In this document: positions 43,142 to 54,200 of the stretch, in pieces
How positions within the stretch are numbered: position 1 is the stretch's first letter
Layout of the letters: each line of letters opens with the position of its first letter
Origin: Erinaceus europaeus
Lineage: Eukaryota; Chordata; Mammalia; Eulipotyphla; Erinaceidae
Assembly: GCF_950295315.1 (NCBI RefSeq)
Contig: NC_080179.1
Coordinates: 70,120,615-70,184,614, forward strand
DNA length: 64,000 nucleotides
Direction of reading: 5' to 3'
The notes under the pieces: model-generated
The model's input: only the letters and a program-made list of their open reading frames with translations
Told to the model about the DNA's origin: nothing
Database searches by the model: none
Position numbers and translations under genes: made by a program

Positions 43142-43471
43142 TTTTTTTTTTTTTGGCCTCTAGGGTTATTTTTGGAGTTTGGTGCCTGTAGTATGAATCC
43201 ACTGCTCCTGGAGGCTATTTTTTCCCTTTTGTTGCCCTTGATGTGTTATCGTTGTTGTGGTTATTATTATTGTTGTTGTTATTGGATAGGACAGAGAGAA
43301 ATGGAGAGAGGAGGGAAAGAAAGAGAGGGGGAGAGAAAGAGAGACACCTGCAGACCTGCTTCACCGCCTGTGAAACAACTCCCCTGCAGGTAGGGAGCCA
43401 GGGACTCAAACCCGGGTCATTGTGCTTTGCTCCACTTGCACTTAACCCGTTGCGTCACTGCCCGACCCCCA
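43142..43471 (-). mobile_element. SINE-A, full length with tail module
   Basis: It contains the extra 3' module ('CTAGGGTTATTTTTGGAG', 'CCACTGCTCCTGGAGGC') as well as body, B-box and head complements. The 14-bp target duplication GCATGAAAGAATTT lies at 43,128-43,141 and 43,472-43,485. It forms an inverted pair with the preceding plus-strand SINE-A. Confidence 0.95.
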
Positions 43472-43485
43472 GCATGAAAGAATTT

Positions 43486-44189
43486 GAGGACACCAAATGA
43501 GTATCCCGGATCCCTGTAGTCCCTGTAGTATTTTTGTCTAGTCACAGCCTTGCCCATAACTAGGAGATACCTGACCTCCCCCCGAGAATAACAGATGCAG
43601 CAGACATTGTTCCTACCCCATGGTGAGGGAAATGTGCAGAGAAAATGCTACATCTACCCAGAGAGAGAAACGCCCCACACAGTCATGCTAACACAGATAA
43701 CAGTGATGGCCCAGAAAACTCTAGACCTGTGATAATGCTGCAGCTACCAAGGTGACGCCCCCCCCCCCCCAACACACACACACACACACACACCTTTCAC
43801 TAAGCTCCCCACAACTTCCACTTCCTCTTTGCCCTGCCCTGCTGAGCCCCTTTCCTTGACCCAGGTTCAAATCTCTTGTACATTTCTATTTCTTTTAAGG
43901 AAGAGAACAACAACAAAAAAAAAAGTTGAAAATCATTCTAATTTTTAAAAGAAAAAAAATGAAGTCCTTGCCTGTTGGGCAAAAATCAGTCATTCAAAGT
44001 GTATAATTATAGATGATGTTTTTTCAAAGGCATCTGTGAAATTGAATGTGTCAGAAATCAGACGGCAGTAGAGTCAAGTCTGGGGGCAATAGAGCCTCCA
44101 AGATGTCCAGCAACCCCAGCAAATAAAACACTGAAACACTGATATCTTTTCACATTCTCTCCAGAGAAAATGGTATTTCACTGTCATTT
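43486..44189. other. Single-copy stretch
   Basis: Only a C/AC microsatellite interrupts otherwise unique DNA. Confidence 0.4.
43759..43797. repeat. (C)n(AC)n microsatellite
   Basis: A C run is followed by about ten AC units. Confidence 0.9.
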
Positions 44190-44345
44190 CAAAGCCAGAG
44201 GGACAGATCATCATGCCTGGGTGCATGCCTGGCCATGAGCTTGATCCAAGTTTGAGCCCATCACCACAGAACATAAGGGCATAGGAGAGTGTCACAGCAC
44301 TGGCCTCTGCCATGTCTCTCCCCCACCTCTCTCTCTCTCTCTCAT
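44190..44345 (+). mobile_element. Possible degraded SINE
   Basis: 'CAGATCATCATGCCTGGGTG', a B-box-like 'CAAGTTTGAGCCC' and a (CT)n end suggest a SINE body, but the head is not clear. Confidence 0.35.
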
Positions 44346-45724
44346 CTATCTACCTATCATCTCTTTAACTTTCCATCTGAATCAAAAACCATTGCATATG
44401 AGAAAGCAATCAAAAACAAATCAGCCAAAAGAAAAGGGTATTTTAAAATTACAATAACCCAAGTTTTCCTTCATATAATTACACTGCATCACTTGTCAGG
44501 TTTTCAATTTATAGTTTTTTAATTTCTCTTTTCATTCCAAATAAACATCTTTGGTTCTCATTGTGTCTTTTAAAAAAGGCATAATTTTTTCTTTAAAAGG
44601 GTTTCAAACTTGAAGAATTTTCTGTTCTATAAATCCTGGATTTTCTCTTCAGATGACATTTAAGGCAAATTACACTGAGATGATTTTGTTATTCACTGAT
44701 AATCAGTGTAAACTTATAAAACTCAGTAAAGAGTAAGCATTATCATTTTCTTTCTTATTCAAGCTTTGTTTGCTGGTGAACTCTCTTTCAGCACATTGCC
44801 TAAAACAGACCTGGAAGATACTTCATAACTTATACTATTTTCTTCTTTTTCTAGAAAAGATGAATCATGGCTCTAATTTTTATTTTTACCAATGCCTTTT
44901 GTTCAGCCCCACAAACTATTTTAAAAATATAATTATTCTTGAAGATAAGTACAGAATCATTGCCAAATGAAAATGATTCATTCTTCACAAGAAAAAGATA
45001 AAACAATGTATCATTAACAATAAAATCTTTGCAAGCATAACAGTCAAGAATCCATTTTTGAAAATCTATTTTGTAGGACTAATCATGCCTCTCACTTAAG
45101 GAAATAGCACTCACATATTTTACATTTTCACATGAATGTAATTTACTAAATTTACATCAAATATAACATAATATAATGAATCTACAACATAGTGTCTAAG
45201 CATGAAAGTTAGTATTTCAAGATAATTGCCCATTTATATTAAAAGCCTCTTATAAAAATCTTTCCCCTTCTGAAATATCTCTTTTTTTCCCATTGAGAAT
45301 AATAGTCATAATTACAGAGTAGTAACACATGACAGATAATGTTCCAATTTTAGAAAATTTGCTCTTTCTTACCTTTGCAATGAAACATTTTTTATCTGAC
45401 TTTGGTATTGGTGTCATGAAGAATGAGGGTATTATTTGGCATTTCAGGGTAAAGAGACACCTAGTAAAGAACTCACTAAGTGTTAGATCAGCTAACACTG
45501 ATGACAGCCAAAGAAAAAAAAACAAGACAACCAAAGAAAACAATCTGTCTCCCCTGGGTGCAGTTTCCTTTAAATCAAATCATCAAATGAAAATCAAGTT
45601 GTTTGCATGACCTTATTTTTTTCTCCTCATAAATCTGAATGTCTAATAAGTCATGTACAAAAAATATCTTGATACACTATATGCCAGGTACTCTACCAAG
45701 TCTGGTCCCCTATGTCAATTTAAA
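44346..45724. other. AT-rich single-copy stretch
   Basis: 1.4 kb with no recognised repeat. Overlapping antisense frames at 45,250-45,610 have no recognised motif. Confidence 0.4.
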
Positions 45725-45895
45725 TTTAGAACCAAGGACCTGCAATATACTTCATCTGCACAGTGCAACCACTCCCTCATGCATACCCAAGTTCAACTCT
45801 GCCTCCCTCCATAGTGGAGGAAACTTCAGTGCTATGATATTTTTTCCTCTCTCCCTTTGTCTCTATCAACCCAGACTAGTGATGTCCCAGCAATG
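45725..45895 (+). mobile_element. SINE-D, degraded
   Basis: The B box 'CCCAAGTTCAACTCTGCC' is followed by 'ATAGTGGAGGAAACTTCAG', 'GTGCTATGATATTTTTTCC' and a C/T-rich end. The head is weak. Confidence 0.5.
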
Positions 45896-45926
45896 ACAAC
45901 AGCAGCAGCAGCAATGTACATTAGTT

Positions 45927-46025
45927 GTAGCTAGGGAAATAGTTCAACTGATAGAGCAGTACACTCTCACATGTGAGGTTCCTAGTTCAATTCCCCAGTA
46001 CTGCATATTATGAGTGGTTCTCTAG

Positions 46026-46063
<38 letters not shown>

Positions 46064-46165
46064 CTCCTCTCCCCTCCTCTCCTCTCCTCTCCTCTCCTCT
46101 CCTCACCTCACCTCTCCTCTGTCTCATGTGAAGCTCTCATATGGAATAAAGATTTTTTTTTTTTA
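45927..46165 (+). mobile_element. SINE-C/D with expanded pyrimidine tract
   Basis: It has the head 'GTAGCTAGGGAAATAGTTC', then 'GATAGAGCAGTACACTCTC' and the B box 'CCTAGTTCAATTCCCC'. A long CT / CCTCT array and a final AATAAAG with a T run follow. Confidence 0.75.
46027..46122. repeat. (CT)n(CCTCT)n array
   Basis: CT units change into CTCCTCTCCC and CTCCT pentamers, growing out of the SINE's pyrimidine tract. Confidence 0.95.
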
Positions 46166-46249
46166 AATGGTCTTAGATGAGTATTTCAGTACACTCTTGA
46201 AATCTTATATTTTTGTAAGTCAGTGTTACAAAGGTAATAGTGATTACTT

Positions 46250-46531
46250 TTTTTGCCACCAGGGTTATTGCTGGGGCTCAGTGTCAGCACTGTAAATCAG
46301 TGGAATTTTCAGTGGCTATTTTTTTTCCTTTTTTTTTTTCTATTTTATTTGACAGAAACTGAAGAGTGGAGGGGAAGAGGGAGAAGCAGAGAGATAAACA
46401 CCTACAGATAAACACCTGCTTCAGCACTCATGAAGTGTCCCACCCTGCAGGTGGGGAATGGGGGCTCAAACCCGGGTCCTGGCACATGGTAACAGGTGTG
46501 CTTAACTGACTGCACTACCACCCGGCACCCC
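46250..46531 (-). mobile_element. SINE-A, old subfamily, full length
   Basis: 'GCCACCAGGGTTATTGCTGG' is followed by 'CACTCATGAAGTGTCCC', the B-box complement 'GGGGCTCAAACCCGGG' and 'CACTACCACCCGGC'. A partial duplication of 'GATAAACACCTACAGATAAAC' type text sits in the body. Confidence 0.85.
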
Positions 46532-47045
46532 TAGCCCCTATAACAGTAATCATTGTTTTAAAGACTAGTCTCCAACTTCTCAAACCAGGTCTTGTAGAAG
46601 TTTTGATAGTAGGGAGAAGAAAAGCATTAGCCAATATGTCCACATCTAGTCTCCATACCTTAGACTCTCACTAGGCCTCAAGTTGTCCTCCTATAAAGTG
46701 GAAAGGGGGCAGGATGGATTGAGCAAGGTATTTCTTTTCAGGACATTTTTTCCCCCTAGTACCTTCTCATAACCATATTCTGTCTAATTCTCATAGGAAC
46801 TGTGGACAGCAGTTATTGATTTATCCATGCCAAAGGAAGTGGAGTCTCAGAGCAGGACAAGGAATATTCCAGTTAATAAGACTGACAGAGAGACTTTGCT
46901 TGCTCAGCTCTTGGTGCTTTCCAAATAATTCTACCAGATCATTAGTTTACAGGATAGTAAGCTAAATTCCCACAAAGGTTAAATCGTATTTGAGCTTTCA
47001 AGCAAAGTTGGCCACAAAATGCATGTTTATTTCCACTACATGACT

Positions 47046-47048
<3 letters not shown>
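46532..47048. other. Single-copy stretch
   Basis: No gene or repeat recognised. Confidence 0.4.

Positions 47049-47096
<48 letters not shown>
47049..47096. repeat. (CT)n microsatellite
   Basis: About 24 uninterrupted CT units. Confidence 0.98.
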
Positions 47097-47097
<1 letters not shown>

Positions 47098-47179
47098 ATT
47101 GTGGAAAGAACACTTAGCATGAAATTTACCTCCTTAACAAACTCATGATTGGTAGCCATAGGCACAGCTCTTTTGAAAG

Positions 47180-47330
47180 GCTTATTTTATTTATTTCACA
47201 AGGTAGGTGTACACAGAGATAAAGAGAGAGAACCAGAGTGCCATTTGGCATATGTGATGCCGACGATTGAAGCCCAGACCCCATGCTCTCAAGTTCAGTG
47301 TTGACCTGTTGTACCACCTCCCAGGACTCC
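47180..47330 (-). mobile_element. SINE-C
   Basis: 'AGAGAACCAGAGTGCCATTT', 'GCATATGTGATGCCG', 'CGATTGAAGCCCAGACC' and 'GTACCACCTCCCAGG' are the complement of the family. Confidence 0.8.
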
Positions 47331-47644
47331 ACAGGTGCAGTGGCTCACAGCAAACCTCTGTTCATTTCTCTACGGCTGAAACATTTTGCCCACTATACAG
47401 AAAGTCCTCAAGCCCCCTCCTCCCATCCCTTGGCACACACCATTACACTACGTTTCTGTGAGTCTGATGACTGCAGATACCCCCTGCAAAAGGAACAGAG
47501 TATTATTCCACCTGAAATTGATTTATGTCATTTAGTACAGTGTCTGTCCTCTCCATCCACTTTGTCACAAATAGCAGGATTTTCTTCTTTATGCTGCAGT
47601 ATAATATTCCACTGTATATATATTTCAATTATTCTTTCTCTGTT

Positions 47645-47758
47645 TATCTACTGCTTCACCACTCACAAAGCTTTCCCCCTGCAGGTGGGGACTGGGGGCT
47701 CAAACCTGGGTTTTTGCACACCTGTGCGCTCAACCAGGTGCTCCATCACACGGCCCCA
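47645..47758 (-). mobile_element. SINE-A fragment inside old L1
   Basis: 'CTGCTTCACCACTCACAAAG', 'CCCCCTGCAGGTGGGGAC', 'GGGGCTCAAACCTGGG' and a degraded head are seen. The 3' body is missing. Confidence 0.8.
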
Positions 47759-47864
47759 AAACATTCATTTAAATCTTTAATCCATTTGAGTTTGGTTTTG
47801 TGTCAAGTGAAAGATAAAGGTTCAACTTCATTCTTTTGCATGTGGATTTTCAGTTCTTTTTCAA

Positions 47865-47888
47865 TACACACACACACACACACACAAA
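47865..47888. repeat. (CA)n microsatellite
   Basis: About eleven CA units next to the following SINE. Confidence 0.9.
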
Positions 47889-47894
47889 CACATA

Positions 47895-48107
47895 TTCCTA
47901 ATCTTCATTTATTGGATAGAGACAGCCAGAAATCAAGAGAAAAGGGAGATATAGAAAGAAGAAAGACAAAGAGGGAGAGAGACAGATAGATACCTGCAGC
48001 ACTGCTTCATCACTCACAAAGCCTTGCCCCTTGCAGGTGAGGATGAGGGCCAACTTTACACATTGTAACATGTGCACTCAGTCAGGTGGCCACCACCTAG
48101 CCCCGAT
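47895..48107 (-). mobile_element. SINE-A, old subfamily, inside old L1
   Basis: 'TCATTTATTGGATAGAGACAG', an AG-rich body, 'CAGCACTGCTTCATCACTC', 'CCCCTTGCAGGTGAGG' and 'CCACCACCTAGCCCC' occur in order. Confidence 0.75.
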
Positions 48108-48287
48108 TTTCAGTTTTTCTTGTTTGTTTGGGTTATTATTATTATTTATTTTGTTTCATTTTTTTTAACATTGTTAGTTGAAGAGTTTATCCCTGTCAAA
48201 GATTGTACAACACAGGTCTGTTTCTGTGCTTTCAGTACACCTTGATAAGAAAACTACTCAACATGCTAGCTATAGAAAAAATTCTCA

Positions 48288-48492
48288 AGGGCCAGGCAGT
48301 GGTGTGCCTGGTTAAGCACACACATTACAGTGTGCAAGGGTCCACGCTCAAGCCCCTGGTCCCCCCCCGAAGGAAGAAAGCTTCACAAATGGTGGAGCAG
48401 GACTGCAGGTGTCTCTCTGTCTCTTTCCCTCTCTATTTCCCCTCCCTTCTCAATTTCTCTCTGCCTCTAGCCAAAAATAAATAAGTGAATAA
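48288..48492 (+). mobile_element. SINE-A, old subfamily
   Basis: 'GGGCCAGGCAGTGGTGTGCC', the B box 'CACGCTCAAGCCCCTGG', 'GAAAGCTTCACAAATGGTGG' and a final 'AAAAATAAATAAGTGAATAA' are present. Confidence 0.85.
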
Positions 48493-48529
48493 AATATGTT
48501 AAAATAATTCTTATAGGTAAAAATAGCAA

Positions 48530-49285
48530 ATATGAGGAGTTAGCTAAGATCGAAGGAAAAGTAAGATGTCCAATTTTGCCATTCACACTCAATGTAATGT
48601 TAAAGTTCAAGAAATATTGATTAGACAAGAAAAAATATAAAAAGTCAGAAAACAAACAAAGAAGTAAAATTACCCTTGCCTGCAGATGGCATGACCTTAC
48701 ACATAGAAAACTCAAATGTAGCAACAATAGAGCTATCAGAATGAATAAGCACTCTGTATTTAGAAACTGAAGAAATGGGATTTTTGTTTAAAAACTTTGT
48801 TTTCCTCTGTTACACATTTTCTCTGAGAGTGAAAAACAATAACGTTGCAAAATACAAAAGGAACATTAGAAAGTTAGTTGTTTTTGTTTATACTAACAAT
48901 GCACTCTCTCACATGGACTCATGAGAAGCAGTAACAAAAATGAAGTACTTAGGAGTAAATCTGATTAAAGAGATAAAAGAATTGTACACTGAAGACACTG
49001 GTGAAAAAAAAAAACCTAGGACACTACTAAGTGGAATGGCACCTCATGTTGATTGAGTGGAAGGCTTAATATTATTTAAAATCTCCTTATTACCCAAAGT
49101 GATTTCGATTCCCAAGCAATACCAATAGACATTTTCACAGCAATCTAAAAATTTATACCAGAAATGTGCATGAATTCACAAAACTCTTAATACCCAAACC
49201 AATCTTGAGAACAGAAAACAGTTGGAGTCATCACACTTTCTAATTTCAAAAAGGTATTCTGAAGCTGCAGCAGTAATGAAGCATT
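48530..49285 (+). mobile_element. L1: Old L1 ORF2 fragment
   Basis: It runs from the RT palm region ('TTGCCTGCAGATGGCATGAC', a decayed F-A-D-D site) through 'AAGTACTTAGGAGTAAATC' and 'CTTATTACCCAAAGTGATTTC' to 'AGTCATCACACTTTCTAATT'. Many stops and indels show high divergence. Confidence 0.75.
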
Positions 49286-49289
49286 TTAG

Positions 49290-49430
49290 TATCGGATCAG
49301 AGAGATTATATGGTGGTTGTGCATTGGACTTGCATGGCTAAGAACCTATAGGCCCAATTTATTCCTTGCACCACTAGAAACTAGGGTTGGGCAACACTCT
49401 GCCCCCGCCCCTCTTACCCTCCTTCTTTCA
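49290..49430 (+). mobile_element. Possible SINE-B, degraded
   Basis: 'CAGAGAGATTATATGGTGG', 'CTTGCATGGCTAAGAACC' and a weak B box, 'GGCCCAATTTATTCC', resemble SINE-B but with many differences. Confidence 0.4.
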
Positions 49431-49645
49431 AATTAACAGATAATTTTAAATGTAGTATAGGCATAATAAACACTTGTTGAATCAATCATTTTCTCATCTC
49501 TCTTCTAATCAAATAAATAAATCAATAAAATGAGTGAATTGCCTAACCTTCAAAAATATATCAATGTCCTCCAGAAAAAAAAAAAAATTCCAAGCCCCAT
49601 CCAAAGATGTTTTTCTCAGTGGAACTCGATTAAATGTTACTATCG

Positions 49646-49757
49646 GGAGTTGGGGGTTGGCACAGCGGGTTAAGCGCACATGGCGCAAAGCGCAAGGACC
49701 GGCTTAAGAATCGTGGTTCGAGCTCCCAGCTCCCCACCTGCAGGGGAGTCGCTTCAC
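49646..49757 (+). mobile_element. SINE-A head only
   Basis: The tRNA-like head is young-looking ('GGTTAAGCGCACATGGCGC', B box 'GTGGTTCGAGCTCCC') and runs to 'GGGAGTCGCTTCAC', where the element stops abruptly. Losing the 3' part is unusual for target-primed insertion. Confidence 0.9.
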
Positions 49758-49864
49758 AGCTCCTGATAGCAAGAAACACTACAAACCAGTTTTTAGAAGA
49801 CTCTGGAAATTGAATGTAGGGAGGCATTACATCATATGGAGGAGTTGCATTTTAATTCAGAGCT

Positions 49865-50080
49865 GATGTGCCGCAAAGCACAAAGACCAGTATAAGGATC
49901 CCGGTTCGGTGGTGAAGCAGGTCTGCAGGTGTCTGTCTGTCTTTCCCCCTCTCTGTCTTCCCCTCCTCTCTCCATTTTTCTCTGTCCTATCCAACAATGA
50001 TGACAACAATAATAATAACAACAGTGACAAATGACAAGGGCAACAAAGGGGAAAATAAATAAATAAATATAAAAAATTCT
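49865..50080 (+). mobile_element. SINE-A, 5' truncated with internal deletion
   Basis: It starts inside the head ('GTGCCGCAAAGCACAAAGAC'). It jumps from 'GATCCCGGTTCGG' to 'TGGTGAAGCAGGTCTGCAGG' and keeps the full 3' body and tail. Confidence 0.9.
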
Positions 50081-51615
50081 CAATTAAAAAATGTTAATAT
50101 CAACAATTTAATAAAAAATGAATGATTGAGTGACTAAAAAAGCAGCAGAAAGATCACTGAAAGGACTTCACAGGTATCTTTTTGATCCCAAGAATAAAAA
50201 CGTAATCTACATAAATATATATTTGAGATATGAACGACACAGAGAATAGCTACACCAGACCTAAGAAAAATTCACAAGCCCAGAGCTAAACATTCCATAT
50301 ATAATTGAAATGCTGAGATTTCTCCAAAACTCATCACTCTTTTAGCTACAGCGATGAGTTTGAATGATTGAATATTCATTCCTTTTTAGGATCAGAGAGC
50401 AGCTCTTATTTTACTATGGCATTAAATGTAATGTAGCCAGGACTTAATTAAGAGGTGAACTTCATTCTTCCCAGGTGAATCTCGTTAGGGAGACATAAAG
50501 AATGTTGTCGCATATCACCTTCTCACAGACTAGAGAAATTTTTTGAAAGATTAATTTGTCCCTACACACGTGATTCAGACATCAAACCGAGGTCCTTGCC
50601 TTCTGATGGAGAAATAAAATTCACTCTTTTAGTCTGTCTGATTACAACATCTAGTCAGCAGCACCTGTTGTAGCAGCTGTTCTTTTACAAAAAGAAAATA
50701 CTCAGGTTTGTTCTTTGTACTTTTCCTGTTAGTTTCAGCCTCTCCCTGAGCCATAAAACCAGAATTAAATCAATTGGAAAGATAAGCTTAAAGTTCCGGA
50801 AAGAAAAAAAAAAAAAAAAGATGAAGAAGAAAGAAAGCAAGGAGATAGTGAAGAAAAGAAACACAAAGGACAAAGCAGGCAATCAGAAGATGGATCCATG
50901 AAGAAATGAGGATCTTGGGAGCCTTTCATCTACAGAAAAACAATTCAAATCTGTCACTGATATGTCTACATTATGTTGTTGCTGGAAATTGCCACCATCA
51001 GACAGATATCTGGGGATGCTAAAATTCTATTTTTCAAATCCACTTTTTGGGAAAATAAGAACCAAGCTTCCCTTCTTTCGTCTCCTAAAAGATGATCTTT
51101 TCCCAGTTCCCCTTAGCTGATCTGATCTCTGGATTCAAGGAAAAGTTGCTGCAGATATAATGCATAACTGCCCTCACCTTATAGAAAATGTCTTCTTCCC
51201 TCTAGAGAGCTGTTTCATTCTATTACAATCTCCTTGCTCCCCTAAGAATTGTAACGAAAATGTCTGTGTCCTTGACAAAAGTGAGCCATGTGGGTTTTCT
51301 TTCACCTCCCTTCTGATTCATTAATGGGTGGCTTTTGTTTGACTCCTGGAGCTGTTGGAAAACAAGTACACCACAGCACAGAATCTAAATTAAATCTAGT
51401 TGATTTACTAACGTCTGTCTTTTTAGCTTCTCTGGCATAGTAAACTTACAGGATTTCTCTTAATCATAGTCATAATCTGTGGTCCTGTAAAATATCTAAA
51501 TTATGAAATCCAGTAAAAGTGATAGGGGGTAACAATCAGTGGAAGGAAAAAAAACAACATTAAAAGTAAGTGTTAGAGTCAACATTGGTAAATTTTTACA
51601 TAAAAGATTATTCTT
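50081..51615. other. Single-copy stretch
   Basis: 1.5 kb with no recognised gene or transposable element. An A run lies at about 50,803-50,819. Confidence 0.4.
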
Positions 51616-51616
51616 T

Positions 51617-51730
51617 TGGCTGGGAAGGTGGTTGAGTTGGTAAAGCTCAGGCTTTGTATGTCTGAAGCTGTGGGTTCAGTCTCCAATTCTGCTTGCATAC
51701 ACACACACCACAAAAAATTTTTTTAAATGA
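51617..51730 (+). mobile_element. SINE-D
   Basis: It has the head 'GGCTGGGAAGGTGGTTGAG', then 'TAAAGCTCAGGCTTTGTATG', the B box 'GTGGGTTCAGTCTCC' and a CA/A-rich end. Confidence 0.65.
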
Positions 51731-51737
51731 ACTTCTT

Positions 51738-51895
51738 GGGGTCCAGCAGTGGTGCACCTGGTTGAGCAGCCCCTACTCCCCACCTACAGGGGGGATGCTT
51801 CAAGAGTGCTGAAGCAGGTCTACAGGTGTCAATCTTTTTCTCTCACTCTCTATTTCCCTTCCCCTCTCAATTTCTCTCTGTCCTAGCTAATACAA
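51738..51895 (+). mobile_element. SINE-A, old subfamily, B box deleted
   Basis: The head 'GGGTCCAGCAGTGGTGCACC' jumps from 'GGTTGAGCAGCCCC' to 'TACTCCCCACCTACAGG'. The C/T-rich body is intact. Confidence 0.8.
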
Positions 51896-51927
51896 TAGGT
51901 CACAGGTCTCTCTCCCCCACCTCCTCT

Positions 51928-52068
51928 GATTTATTGACAGACTTATTGATTTGGAGAAAGAGAGAGAGAATGAACCAGAGCACTGCTTAGCTCTGGTACA
52001 AAGTGGTGCTGAGGGTTGCATGTGTGAGATATCCACTTCAGGCATGCAGGTTGACACTTTAACAGTTT
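51928..52068 (-). mobile_element. SINE-C
   Basis: 'TTTATTGACAGACTTATTG', 'AACCAGAGCACTGCTTAGC', 'GCTGAGGGTTGCATGTG' and 'GATATCCACTTCAGGC' suggest a decayed minus-strand copy. Confidence 0.6.
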
Positions 52069-52091
52069 GAACAACATTTGCAGACCTGAAA

Positions 52092-52106
52092 GAAAGAGAG
52101 AGAGAG

Positions 52107-52172
<66 letters not shown>
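52092..52172. repeat. (GA)n(GT)n microsatellite
   Basis: Nine GA units are followed by about 31 GT units. Confidence 0.98.
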
Positions 52173-52174
<2 letters not shown>

Positions 52175-52904
52175 CTTACTTATAAACTAACATAAATCTT
52201 TTAAAAAATTTTCTCTTAACTCAGTTACTGCTTTTTTTTCTATTTGAAAGATGCTTATAGGGATTTCCTAAAACTCCCAAGAACCAGATTTAAACTTATC
52301 TCCTAAGTGTTCTATTGCACCCAGTAAGTGTTCAGCTCTCCATACCCCTCTGTCAGAGTAAGTGACACTTTATGTCTACATCAGACTTCACTCCCACTAC
52401 AATCCAATGGTAATCTGCCTCCAATTGTTTTCATAGCCAAGGCCAACAGAAAAGGTCTCAGAATGCTTAGTCTTTCAGGGAGCAAGAGTTACAGCTCATT
52501 AAGGAGGCTCTGGTGCCACATTTGCCATGGCAACCTAGAGATGCAAATCTAACCCATTAGTGACACGCTGACATCACAGTTTGCTCCTTGAAAAAGGAGT
52601 AAGCAGAGGCAAGACTCCTTGATTATCATTACAGGGTTAGAATGATTTCTTTCATGGGAGTTTAAGAGGAGAGCTGCTTTTGGAGCTATGTTTTAACATT
52701 TTAAACCTAAAGTGCAAGCTAAGAGAAGGGAATATACCTTGGTGTCACATCTTTTTTGAAAGAGACATGCAGAGAAAAGTCTACTATTATTTAATTTTCT
52801 TAAATCTAATTTATTATCTAAATTTCCATTTTTCTTTTTTTTCCCTTGTGAAGAATATTGTTTGTTTCTAATTATTCCATAAAGCCTAGGTCTTTCTAAT
52901 CTTT
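52173..52904. other. Single-copy stretch
   Basis: No gene or repeat recognised. Confidence 0.4.
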
Positions 52905-53330
52905 TTTTTTTTAATTTCTTTATTGGGGGATTAATGGTTTACAGTAGACAGTAAAATGTACATGCATAACATTTCTCAGTTTTTCCACATAACAATTCAA
53001 CCCCCACTAGGTCCTCATCTGCCATCATGTTCCAGGACCTGAACCCTATGCCCCAACCCCACCCCACAGTCTTACTTTGGTGCAATACACCAACTCCAGT
53101 CCAAATTCTAGTGTTTTCCCCTTCTGATCTTGCTTTTCAACTTCTGTCTATGAGTGAGATCATCCCATATTCATCCTTCTGTTTCTGACTTATCTCACTT
53201 AACATAGTATCTTTAAGCTCTATCCAAAATCAGGTGAAGAAGATGAAGTCACCATTTTTAACAGCTGAGTAGTATTCCACTGTGTATATATACCACAACT
53301 TGCTCAGCCACTCACCTGTTATTAGACACC
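52905..53330 (-). mobile_element. L1: 5'-truncated L1, 3' end
   Basis: A T run, 'TTTCTTTATTGGGGGATTAA', 'CCCCCACTAGGTCCTC', 'CTTTGGTGCAATACACC', 'TGAGTAGTATTCCACTGTG' and 'CAACTTGCTCAGCCACTC' are the complement of the last about 420 bp of hedgehog L1. Confidence 0.95.
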
Positions 53331-53332
53331 TG

Positions 53333-53551
53333 GTGAGGGACAGGCAGTGGCGCACCCGGTTAAGTACACATAGTACTCTGCACAAAGACTCTCACAAGGA
53401 CTTGAGATTGAGGTCCCCCACCACTCCCTGCCTGCAGTGGGAACACTTCAAGAGTGATGAAACAGGTCTGCCAGTGTCTATCTTTCTCTCTCTCTATCTC
53501 CCCCCTCCCTTCTCAATTTCTCTATGACCTATTGAATAAAATATGAAAGAA

Positions 53552-53582
<31 letters not shown>

Positions 53583-53725
53583 GAAGGAAGGAAGGAAGGA
53601 AGGAAGGAAGGAAGGAAGGAAGGAAGGAAGGAAGGGAGAAAAAAGGCCTCTGGGTATAGTGGGTTCCCAGTGCCGGCACTGAGCCCTAGCAATGATTCTG
53701 GCAGCAAAAAAATAAATAAGTATTA
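53333..53725 (+). mobile_element. SINE-A, old subfamily, full length, with microsatellite inside
   Basis: The head 'GACAGGCAGTGGCGCACCCGG' is followed by the body and a 'TGACCTATTGAATAAAATA' junction. The tail module 'GGCCTCTGGGTATAGTGG' and 'GCACTGAGCCCTAGCAATG' resumes after the purine array. It lies directly against the L1 5' end. Confidence 0.85.
53550..53634. repeat. (GAAA)n(GGAA)n microsatellite
   Basis: The array sits inside the SINE between body and tail module, so it is an expansion of the element's internal A-rich linker. Confidence 0.95.
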
Positions 53726-53767
53726 AATATATGTATATGTATGTCACCATAGAAAATATTACTTACA

Positions 53768-53965
53768 CAGCTGGGTGGTGCACTCGGTTGAGCACATGTG
53801 TCATAGTACCTAAAGACTCAGGTTCAAGCCCCTGGTCCCCTACCTGTGGTGGGAAAGAGTCACAGTTGATGAAGCAAGGACTTCTCTCTCTTTCTATCCC
53901 TTCCACCTTGGTTTCTCTTTATCTCTATCCAATACATGAATACATCAACAAAATATTTTTCAAAG
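53768..53965 (+). mobile_element. SINE-A, old subfamily
   Basis: 'GCTGGGTGGTGCACTCGG', the B box 'CAGGTTCAAGCCCCTGG', 'GAGTCACAGTTGATGAAGC' and a final 'CAATACATGAATACATC' are present. Confidence 0.8.
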
Positions 53966-53984
53966 TAAATAAAAAATGACTTAT

Positions 53985-54200
53985 AGAGGCCAGTTGGTGG
54001 CACACTTTATCTTATAGAAGGACCCGGGTTCAAGCCCCTGTTCCCTAACTGCTTTACAAGTGGTGAAAGAGCACTGCCGGTGTCTGTCTCCCTTTCCCTC
54101 TCCCTTTCTCTTGTTCTCTCTCCCTCTCTACTTCTCTGTCTCTTTCAATGTCTCTCTAACTCTTTCCAAAACAAATAAATAAAAATGTATCTTTAAAAAG
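53985..54200 (+). mobile_element. SINE-A, old subfamily
   Basis: 'GAGGCCAGTTGGTGGCACAC', the B box 'CCGGGTTCAAGCCCC', a long C/T-rich body and a final 'AAACAAATAAATAAAAATG' then TCTTT are present. Confidence 0.8.

Larger units (their letters stand above)
47430..48240 (-). mobile_element. L1: Old L1 fragment interrupted by two SINEs
   Basis: Pieces at about 47,430-47,640, 47,765-47,865 and 48,108-48,240 read as the complement of L1 ORF2's 3' half ('ATAATATTCCACTGTATATA', 'AATCCATTTGAGTTTGG', 'CAACTTCATTCTTTTGCATG', 'GAAGAGTTTATCCCTGTCAA'). Their order fits one older L1 split by later insertions and a CA tract. Confidence 0.7.

Noticed and set aside
47283..47780. 165-codon plus-strand frame
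   Set aside because: It crosses an old L1 fragment and a minus-strand SINE-A in antisense. The composition is that of the repeats.
53522..53707. Leu/Pro/Ser-rich membrane-like frames on the minus strand
   Set aside because: They translate the GAAA/GGAA microsatellite inside a SINE.
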